A DNA stretch of 7,023 nucleotides from Halomonas sp. (GTDB lineage: Bacteria; Pseudomonadota; Gammaproteobacteria; Pseudomonadales; Halomonadaceae), in the NCBI GenBank assembly GCA_007116835.1, contig SKHS01000027.1, positions 1 to 7,023 of the forward strand. The letters run 5' to 3'. Position numbers and translations under genes: made by a program. The notes beneath the pieces were generated by a model that did not search any database, was not told the origin of the DNA, and saw only the letters and a list, made by a program, of their open reading frames with translations. Shown here piece by piece: positions 1 through 4,993 of the stretch (position 1 is the stretch's first letter; every line of letters starts with the position of its first letter).

Positions 1-798
1 CAACACACCTTCTTGCTCTTGAACATCATCACTCTCAGCAGGTTCGGGCGACGTATCCCACTCCTCTTCACCATAAATCGTGGTAAGAATCTCGCTGGTT
101 AGCTCGCTGGGCTTACCATCAAAGACGATCTCCCCGGCCCGCAGCCCGACAATACGGTCGGCAAACTGCTTCGCCAGCGCCACATCGTGAATATTAATGA
201 TCGCCGCAAGCTCTCGTTCGGCGCATAGCTCACGAATCAGTCGCATGATTTGCCGCGATGTTTTCGGGTCAAGGCTAGCGGTAGGTTCGTCGACCAGTAG
301 CAATTTGGGGCTTTGTAACAGCGCACGGGCTATCCCTACCCGCTGGCGCTGGCCGCCAGAGAGCGCATCGGCACGCTTATCGATGGCATGCGGAAGACCG
401 ACCCGTTCAAGTAGCCGAAACGCCTCGGTCACGGCTTCCTGGGGATAACGGCGCAAAAAACTACGCCAGAAGCCTACATAGCCTAGCTGACCGGAGAGCA
501 CGTTCTCCATCACGGTTAAGCGATCCACCAAAGCGTACTCTTGGAAAATCATCCCCATGGCGCGGCGCGCGTGGCGTAAACGATTGCCCGACAGCGTCGT
601 CAGCTCGGTGTTTTCCAGACGAATACTTCCCTGGGTAGGCTCCACCAAGCGATTTACACAGCGAATCAGAGTGCTCTTCCCTGCGCCAGACGGCCCAATC
701 AGCGCCATTACCTGCCCCTTGGGAAGCGACAGTTCGATATCAGTGAGCGCACGATCCCCAGTTGGGTAACGTTTGCCAACGCCGGTAAGTGTCAACAT
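1..798 (-). CDS. phnC: Phosphonate/phosphite ABC transporter ATP-binding protein, 3' end cut by window edge
   Basis: This is the cytoplasmic ATPase that would power import of phosphonate, phosphite or phosphate esters together with the PhnD binding protein upstream and a permease expected beyond the left edge. The frame is open from the ATG at 798 to base 1, giving 266 residues and no stop. Visible motifs are Walker A GPSGAGKST (about 35-43), Q-loop Q86, signature LSGGQ (146-150), Walker B LLLVDE (166-171) and switch His204. The segment FQEYALVDRLTVMENVLSG, followed by an LGYVGFW-type stretch, is typical of the PhnC subfamily rather than of ABC ATPases in general. The start is supported by TGAGGT at 810-805, six bases before the ATG. 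The usual PhnC domain ends near IYG at 243. What follows is an acidic tail with 10 Asp/Glu and no basic residue in 23 residues, continuing past the edge. The ATPase call is firm; the substrate is inferred from the neighbour. Confidence 0.93.
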   Translation of the reverse strand, partial: MLTLTGVGKRYPTGDRALTDIELSLPKGQVMALIGPSGAGKSTLIRCVNRLVEPTQGSIRLENTELTTLSGNRLRHARRAMGMIFQEYALVDRLTVMENVLSGQLGYVGFWRSFLRRYPQEAVTEAFRLLERVGLPHAIDKRADALSGGQRQRVGIARALLQSPKLLLVDEPTASLDPKTSRQIMRLIRELCAERELAAIINIHDVALAKQFADRIVGLRAGEIVFDGKPSELTSEILTTIYGEEEWDTSPEPAESDDVQEQEGVL

Positions 799-804
799 GG
801 GTTT

Positions 805-810
805 ACCTCA
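805..810 (-). promoter_or_regulatory. Ribosome binding site of phnC
   Basis: TGAGGT on the minus strand, six bases upstream of the phnC ATG. It lies 14 bases beyond the intergenic hairpin, so it stays single-stranded when the hairpin forms. Confidence 0.6.
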
Positions 811-823
811 TCTTCATAACGGT

Positions 824-851
824 TCGGCCAGAAGGTTGCCCTTCTGGCCGA
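824..851 (-). repeat. Perfect intergenic hairpin between phnD and phnC (12-bp stem, GCAA tetraloop)
   Basis: The arms at 824-835 and 840-851 are exact reverse complements (core CGGCCAGAAGG). In the minus-strand transcript they enclose a four-base GCAA loop, which is a GNRA-type tetraloop. No run of U follows it; the next bases are AACCGTTATG. It therefore does not look like a normal intrinsic terminator between two genes of one operon. The likely role, by analogy with hairpins after binding-protein genes in other ABC importer operons, is to protect the phnD mRNA 3' end or cause partial termination, so that the binding protein is made in excess over the ATPase and permease. The structure is seen directly; the role is inferred. 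Confidence 0.75.
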
Positions 852-874
852 TGGTTTACACAGCGACTAAAAGG

Positions 875-1852
875 TTAATCGCAGTCGTACGTCACGCCGT
901 TGGCATCGGCAATGGTGCGGATCACAGACCAATGCTCTGCATAGGTAATCGGGATAAACTGTGCTTCACCGGAATTGGCAAACTCAGCCTCAAGGGCAGT
1001 GCCTTCCCAGTCGTAGCTGAAGAACGCATCTTGAATTTGCTGGGCAAGCTCAGGCGTTAAGTTGTGAGCCACGCCGTAAGCCGTCGTGGGGAACGTTTCC
1101 GAGGTATAGATAATCTCGTAATCGCCTTCGCTTACCACACCGCGAGAGATCATCCGCGTGCCAACAGAGTTAGCAATAGCGGCAGCGTCATAGTCTTTGT
1201 TCACCACGCCTAAAATGGAGTTGTCGTGGGAACCGGAGAACGCGGTTTCAAAATCTTCACCAGCCTCTAGACCGTACTCGGAACGCAGCAACGCAGAGGG
1301 CGCGCGGAAACCAGAGTTAGAGGTCTCTGAGGTAAACGCCAGCTGGCGACCCTCAAGATCTTCCACGGATTCAATACCGCTCCCAGGGTAAGTGATGATT
1401 TCCATCTCATAGCCATAGCTGCCATCTTCACCCGCCATAATGGCAAAGGGGCGGAAGCCACCACAGTTCACAGCAACCGGCACACCACCGGTGTTGAAAC
1501 CCGCCACATGTAAACGGCCAGCGCGTAGCGCTTCCTGCTGGGCAGCATTCGACTGCACGGGGAAGAACTGCACACGCTTACCGGTTGCTTCGCTTAAATG
1601 ATCTAGAAAGCCGGACCATACATCCGCATAAACCGCGGGGTCTTCAACCGGCGTATAGGCAAAAACCAAGGTATCCGGGTCGACCCACTGAGACTCGTCA
1701 CTGGGCACATCGGCCACCATATCGCCATCGTTGTCTACGTAGCGCGAAGAGAGATCAGCGGAGGCACTAACCGCTGCCAACGCAAACGCGCTTGCAACGG
1801 CGGCACTCATCAACGTGCGAGGAAGCGAGTTAGAAAGACGGAGGGGCTGCAT
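875..1852 (-). CDS. phnD: Phosphonate/phosphite/phosphate-type ABC transporter periplasmic substrate-binding protein
   Basis: A 325-residue precursor of the PhnD family, which captures phosphonates or related phosphorus compounds in the periplasm. Residues 1-32 look like a signal peptide: Arg5/Arg12, a hydrophobic Ala-rich core, and a probable cut after SASA with the mature protein starting at Asp33. The body matches the two-lobed PhnD fold: LVFAYTPVEDPAVY (62-75), the lobe crossing near LEGRQLAFTSETSNSGF (166-182), and SGSHDNSILGVVNKDYDAAAIAN (206-228). The Thr/Ser cluster at 174-180 lies where family members bind the phosphonate oxygens. Residues 40-52 form an Asp-rich loop (D40, D42, D44, D48, D52). 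Cys130 and Cys324 could form a disulfide. The start is preceded by TTAGGTG, a reasonable though close Shine-Dalgarno. It lies 76 bp before phnC in the same operon and 50 bp downstream of a multi-unit Pho box. Phosphite or phosphate ester as the true ligand cannot be excluded. Confidence 0.92.
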   Translation of the reverse strand: MQPLRLSNSLPRTLMSAAVASAFALAAVSASADLSSRYVDNDGDMVADVPSDESQWVDPDTLVFAYTPVEDPAVYADVWSGFLDHLSEATGKRVQFFPVQSNAAQQEALRAGRLHVAGFNTGGVPVAVNCGGFRPFAIMAGEDGSYGYEMEIITYPGSGIESVEDLEGRQLAFTSETSNSGFRAPSALLRSEYGLEAGEDFETAFSGSHDNSILGVVNKDYDAAAIANSVGTRMISRGVVSEGDYEIIYTSETFPTTAYGVAHNLTPELAQQIQDAFFSYDWEGTALEAEFANSGEAQFIPITYAEHWSVIRTIADANGVTYDCD

Positions 1853-1883
1853 ACATCACCTAAGTGGGCTGTTCAAAGATGAC

Positions 1884-1889
1884 GCTATG
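1884..1889 (-). promoter_or_regulatory. Possible -10 element of the Pho-dependent phnD promoter
   Basis: CATAGC lies 13 bases downstream of the last Pho unit, roughly where the -10 element sits in promoters whose -35 is replaced by a Pho box. The match to TATAAT is weak (3 of 6), so the placement depends mainly on spacing. Confidence 0.3.
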
Positions 1890-1902
1890 CTGCCAAGCCT
1901 GC

Positions 1903-1963
1903 ATGACAGGCACAGGTCACTCCTATGACAAACCCATGACATATCAGTGACATAGATGTGACA
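1903..1963 (-). promoter_or_regulatory. Pho box array: six TGTCAT-like units at 11-bp spacing upstream of phnD
   Basis: Read on the minus strand toward phnD, the units are TGTCAC (1963-1958), TGTCAC (1952-1947), TGTCAT (1941-1936), TGTCAT (1930-1925), TGACCT (1919-1914, degenerate) and TGTCAT (1908-1903). Each starts exactly 11 bp after the one before. This is the direct-repeat pattern bound by PhoB dimers: one Pho box is two such units, so there is room for about three dimers. The register breaks on both sides (bases 1969-1974 and 1892-1897 do not match). The orientation and the 50-bp distance to the phnD ATG support phosphate-starvation control of phnDC. Regulation is inferred from the known PhoB consensus. 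Confidence 0.85.
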
Positions 1964-2047
1964 CTGCCACCCCTAAGGCAGCACACAGGCTAAAGGCATG
2001 GCCAATGTTGAGCGAGCGGCATTGATGAGCGTGGGCTAATGAAGACG

Positions 2048-3403
2048 TTAGCGACAATCCTGGCAGCTTCCCCGCGCCATAATGGCGTCGGCAATGCGCT
2101 CTATGCCCTGACGGTAAGCGGCTTGACGATAAGTGACCTGCTCTTGCTCAGCTCGCGCCAGTACGCTTTGAGCCTGCTCACCTAGTAGGCAATCAAGGCG
2201 TTGATTAACGTCCTCTTCACGCCACTTTTCCCCCGCACGATTTTGCAACCACTCAAAATAGCTCACAATGACCCCGCCGGTATTGGCCAAGACATCAGGT
2301 AGTATGGGAATCTCACGCTTGGCTAACGCAGAGTCTGCATCACAGGTCAGCGGCCCATTGGCAATTTCAAGAATCGCCCCCGCCTGCACATCATCAACAT
2401 TATCGCAGTGGATCTGATTCTCTAGCGCCGCTAACGCCAACACATCTACGTCAAGCGACAGCAGCTTATCACCTGCTAACACCTTGCCTTGTTGGCACTT
2501 GGATAGCGAACCATGTTTATTTTTATCCTGCTTTGCCGCGTCTACATCCAGCCCATCAGCGTTGTAAATGGCACCGCTTGAGTCTGAGACCGCAACGATG
2601 TTATAGCCCCGCTCACTGGCTAGTCGCGCAAAATGATAGGCAGCGTTGCCAAACCCCTGCACGGCAATCGTGGTTTCTTCGGGTTTACGCTCTTCGCGCT
2701 CAGCCCACAAATCCAGCACTTTCAATGCGCCGCGCCCAGTTGCTTCTACCCTGCCAGGCGAGCCGCCCAGCGACAGTGGTTTACCGGTAATGGCGGCAGG
2801 CGCTTGGGCACGTACGATGTGCTCGTACTCATCAATCATCCAACCCATGACCGTGGCGTCAGTGTTGACATCCGGCGCGGGAATATCCCTGTCAGGCCCC
2901 ATAATGTCGGCAATGGCACGGATATACCCCCGAGCTAAGCGCTCTTTCTCAAGTGACGAAAGCGCCTTAGCATCCACGTGCACACCGCCTTTTCCGCCAC
3001 CATAGGGTAAGTTGACGACCGCACACTTCACTGCCATCCAAAAACTTAGCGTGGTGACCTCATGCTGATTAACGTCCGTATGAAAACGCACGCCGCCTTT
3101 GGCAGGCCCTAAGCTAGTGTCGTACTGCACCCGCCAAGCAGGAAACGCCTTCAGGCGACCATCATCCATACGTATCGGCACACTGACCTGAAGCGACAGG
3201 CTGGGCTGCATCAGCCGTGCCTGGGCGTCTGGGTGAATCGCTAACGCTTCGAACACGGCTTCCAACCGCGAGCGGGCATCTTCAAACAGCGCCGCGCCTG
3301 TGTCGGGCGTTAATGCTTGGGGGGCTGTTTGTTTGGCGTCATGTGGGCATGCTTTGGACGATTTACGCTTGGCTTTATGCTTTTTCGTTTTCGCATTGGC
3401 CAT
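2048..3403 (-). CDS. gdhA: Glutamate dehydrogenase (Glu/Leu/Phe/Val dehydrogenase family)
   Basis: A 451-residue cytoplasmic enzyme interconverting glutamate with 2-oxoglutarate plus ammonia. The active-site layout fits hexameric bacterial glutamate dehydrogenases: K102 (AKGGVRF), K126 (MAVK), catalytic K138 (PYGGGKGG), D178 (PAPDVN) and S381 (VSYFEW). The intervals 24, 12 and 40 match those between K89, K113, K125 and D165 of the clostridial enzyme. The Ser in VSYFEW favours glutamate over branched-chain substrates. The Rossmann glycines are in AVQGFGNAA (247-255), and D274 after the second strand suggests NAD+ preference (inference). The start at 3403 was chosen because AGGAGAAGG (3416-3408) sits just before it; an in-frame start at 3460 would add 19 residues but would be translated from an mRNA start lacking such a site. 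The first 24 residues hold eight Lys and one Arg, an unusual basic extension. The C-terminus ends in CxxC (C447, C450). It is divergent from the reductase gene. Confidence 0.93.
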   Translation of the reverse strand: MANAKTKKHKAKRKSSKACPHDAKQTAPQALTPDTGAALFEDARSRLEAVFEALAIHPDAQARLMQPSLSLQVSVPIRMDDGRLKAFPAWRVQYDTSLGPAKGGVRFHTDVNQHEVTTLSFWMAVKCAVVNLPYGGGKGGVHVDAKALSSLEKERLARGYIRAIADIMGPDRDIPAPDVNTDATVMGWMIDEYEHIVRAQAPAAITGKPLSLGGSPGRVEATGRGALKVLDLWAEREERKPEETTIAVQGFGNAAYHFARLASERGYNIVAVSDSSGAIYNADGLDVDAAKQDKNKHGSLSKCQQGKVLAGDKLLSLDVDVLALAALENQIHCDNVDDVQAGAILEIANGPLTCDADSALAKREIPILPDVLANTGGVIVSYFEWLQNRAGEKWREEDVNQRLDCLLGEQAQSVLARAEQEQVTYRQAAYRQGIERIADAIMARGSCQDCR

Positions 3404-3407
3404 GTAG

Positions 3408-3416
3408 CCTTCTCCT
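3408..3416 (-). promoter_or_regulatory. Ribosome binding site deciding the glutamate dehydrogenase start
   Basis: AGGAGAAGG on the minus strand, with the GGAG core eight bases before the ATG at 3403. It is the strongest Shine-Dalgarno sequence in the window and argues against the longer in-frame ORF from 3460. Confidence 0.75.
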
Positions 3417-3424
3417 TTTGCTGG

Positions 3425-3442
3425 GTAGGCGTCAGCGCCTAC
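3425..3442 (-). repeat. Small perfect hairpin in the glutamate dehydrogenase leader
   Basis: GTAGGCG (3425-3431) and CGCCTAC (3436-3442) pair exactly around a four-base loop. The hairpin ends eight bases before the Shine-Dalgarno. It may tune translation or mRNA stability. With only 7 bp it could also be chance. Confidence 0.4.
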
Positions 3443-3550
3443 TAACAAGGAATTTAGCACTGTCTAAGCGTAGCAGTTTGGTATGAATAAACGCTTTTAC
3501 TTGCGAAATCGCTGTTTTTTCTCACACTTAGGTTATACGCATGGATGCCC
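3443..3550. promoter_or_regulatory. Divergent promoter region between glutamate dehydrogenase and the reductase gene
   Basis: The two genes start back to back, so both promoters must lie here. Toward the reductase, TATACG (3534-3539) is a plausible -10 that would start transcription near 3546, just before the preferred GTG, but no good -35 is seen at normal spacing. Toward the dehydrogenase, TAAATT (3456-3451, minus) is a weak -10 candidate. The short interrupted palindrome GCGAAATCGC (3503-3512) sits near the middle and could be an operator. None of these is strong. Confidence 0.4.
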
Positions 3551-3556
3551 AGGGAG
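3551..3556 (+). promoter_or_regulatory. Ribosome binding site supporting the GTG start of the reductase
   Basis: AGGGAG, six bases before GTG 3563. It lies inside the first codons of the longer ORF from ATG 3545, which has only a distant AGG upstream. This is the reason the shorter form was chosen. Confidence 0.55.
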
Positions 3557-3562
3557 ACCATA

Positions 3563-4879
3563 GTGAGCCCAATAACACGCAACGCCCTAGGATGGGGCAG
3601 CCTCTACTGCTTGCTTGCACTACTGCCGATAGGCTGGTTACTGCTCTCACCGCCTGCTCCACGCAGCTGGCTGGGTGAGGCGGCCGTTTTGCTCGGTGCA
3701 CTGGCACTAAGCGTTATGGCGCTGCAGGCATTAGTATCAGGTCGGCATACTTGGTTTGCCCATCCGGTGGGGTTTGATAACGTTTTACAGTTTCATCGTC
3801 AGATCGGTATCGGGGCGCTTTTTCTGGTCATTGCCCATCCCGTTGCGCTGTTTATTGCCCACCCTTCCTTGCTCCACTTTCTTGACCCACGGGATGAAAC
3901 GTTGCGCGCTCTGATGTTAATGGCACTGCTGGGTGCCAGCGTCATCCTAATTACCAGCTCGCTTTGGCGAAAACGTTTTGGGCTATCCTACGAGTGGTGG
4001 CGACTACTACATGGTGGCTTAGCGCTGTTTATCGTGTTCGGGGGGTTGGGGCACGCCTTAATGGCCCAGCGCTACACAGAGGGCTTGGTTACCTCCGCTG
4101 GCTTGGCGCTGCTGATTTTGCTTCCCGCCAGCTTGGTAGTAGAAACTCGCCTATTAAGGCCGTGGCGAATGCGCCGCTGCCCCTGGCGCGTGGTAAACAC
4201 AACGCTTGAGCGCGGCGACACCACCACCTTGACACTTGAACCTACCGGCGCGCACCGCTTTGTTTTCCAACCTGGGCAGTTTCTTTGGGTTACCCTGGGC
4301 GATACCCCTTGGTCGCTGCAACAACACCCCTTTTCACTCTCATCAAGCGCTGCCAATAGTGGTCGAATCACCTTCAGCGCTAAACGCCTGGGTGACTTTA
4401 CCCATCAGTTACCCAACGTCACCATCAATACTCCCGCGTTTATTGAGGGTCCGTTTGGTACCTTTATTCCCCGCCCCAACAATCCCTCTGGGCTGGTGAT
4501 GATTGCTGGCGGCATTGGCATTACCCCTTTTATGAGCATGCTGTACACCTTTCGCGACCAGCAAGACCGTCAACCGATCTGGCTGATTTATGCCAACCCC
4601 ACCTGGCAGGAAGCCACCTTCCGTGACACCCTAGACGACTTCGCGAAACACCTTAACCTTACGTTGATTCACGTGATTGCCGACCCCCACGACGGTTGGG
4701 AGGGGGAAGTGGGCTATGTGGATCAGAGCTTACTGGCGCGCTGCCTGCCCCAGGACAATGGCCAGCGTGACTACTTTATTTGCGGGCCAGACCCTATGAT
4801 GGACAGCGCCGAGCAGGGATTAATTGCCCAGGGCGTCGCCCCCACGAATATTTTCTCCGACCGCTTCGACATCGTTTAG
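3563..4879 (+). CDS. Ferric reductase / NADPH-oxidase-like transmembrane flavocytochrome
   Basis: A 438-residue membrane flavoprotein predicted to pass electrons from cytoplasmic NAD(P)H through FAD and two stacked hemes across the inner membrane to ferric iron, oxygen or a quinone-like acceptor. Six hydrophobic segments fill residues 10-195 (about 10-31, 37-58, 78-98, 115-134, 146-168, 174-194). Helix 3 carries H78 and H92 and helix 5 carries H150 and H164. Each pair is 14 residues apart, the spacing of the bis-heme ligands in FRE/NOX proteins. The FAD domain has FQPGQFLWV (235-243) and HPFSLSS (255-261), close to the NOX HPF[ST] motif. The nucleotide domain has GGIGITP (316-322) and CGPDPM (407-412), with aromatic residues near the C-terminus (FSDRFDIV). 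The GTG at 3563 is preferred because AGGGAG (3551-3556) lies six bases before it; an in-frame ATG at 3545 is possible but lacks a good ribosome site. The electron acceptor cannot be told from sequence. Confidence 0.9.
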   Translation: MSPITRNALGWGSLYCLLALLPIGWLLLSPPAPRSWLGEAAVLLGALALSVMALQALVSGRHTWFAHPVGFDNVLQFHRQIGIGALFLVIAHPVALFIAHPSLLHFLDPRDETLRALMLMALLGASVILITSSLWRKRFGLSYEWWRLLHGGLALFIVFGGLGHALMAQRYTEGLVTSAGLALLILLPASLVVETRLLRPWRMRRCPWRVVNTTLERGDTTTLTLEPTGAHRFVFQPGQFLWVTLGDTPWSLQQHPFSLSSSAANSGRITFSAKRLGDFTHQLPNVTINTPAFIEGPFGTFIPRPNNPSGLVMIAGGIGITPFMSMLYTFRDQQDRQPIWLIYANPTWQEATFRDTLDDFAKHLNLTLIHVIADPHDGWEGEVGYVDQSLLARCLPQDNGQRDYFICGPDPMMDSAEQGLIAQGVAPTNIFSDRFDIV

Positions 4880-4887
4880 GGGGCTAT

Positions 4888-4977
4888 ATGCTGCACAACT
4901 ATGCAAAATACGCAGGCGTACTGGTATTGGTGCTGCTCGTGGCCGTTGTACTCTTGGCAGCGTATGTCCTGCAATGA
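4888..4977 (+). CDS. Candidate 29-residue single-helix membrane microprotein
   Basis: The ATG at 4888 opens a 29-codon ORF. After a short polar start (MLHNYAKYAG) it is almost entirely Val, Leu and Ala and ends in Tyr-Val-Leu-Gln, which is one transmembrane helix. AGGGGG (4878-4883), overlapping the reductase stop codon, gives a Shine-Dalgarno four bases before the ATG. The ORF begins 8 bp after the reductase gene and ends 16 bp before the DUF1853 start, so it is positioned to be co-translated with the reductase. The overlapping frame, an upstream extension of the DUF1853 ORF, reads as an unlikely Trp/Cys-rich peptide, which favours the hydrophobic frame as the real one. It could be a small accessory subunit of the flavocytochrome (inference from position). 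I recognise no named family. Chance cannot be excluded at this length. Confidence 0.6.
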   Translation: MLHNYAKYAGVLVLVLLVAVVLLAAYVLQ

Positions 4978-4993
4978 TGCACAGGCAGTGTTA

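Noticed and set aside
197..448. Plus-strand Ser/Arg-rich ORF opposite phnC
   Set aside because: It is the antisense of the conserved ABC signature and Walker B region, with no independent start signals.
1964..1981. CTGCC/GGCAG inverted repeat next to the Pho array
   Set aside because: Five base pairs around eight unpaired bases and no U-tract; expected by chance in sequence of this composition.
2035..2052. Inverted repeat GCTAA/TTAGC at the end of glutamate dehydrogenase as a terminator
   Set aside because: The stem is only 5 bp with an 8-base loop, overlaps the stop codon and has no T-run. No convincing terminator is visible between 1964 and 2047.
2646..3005. Plus-strand ORF of 119 codons inside the glutamate dehydrogenase gene
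   Set aside because: It lies wholly antisense to conserved active-site coding sequence and shows no protein-like features; the overlapping 2533-2790 and 2633-2938 ORFs are rejected for the same reason.
3404..3460. Nineteen-residue in-frame N-terminal extension of glutamate dehydrogenase
   Set aside because: The start at 3460 has no clear ribosome site, and the extension contains the leader hairpin and the strong Shine-Dalgarno that serves the ATG at 3403.
4901..4993. In-frame upstream extension of the DUF1853 gene
   Set aside because: It encodes an implausible Trp/Cys-rich stretch, overlaps the better-supported 29-codon hydrophobic ORF, and lacks a ribosome site.
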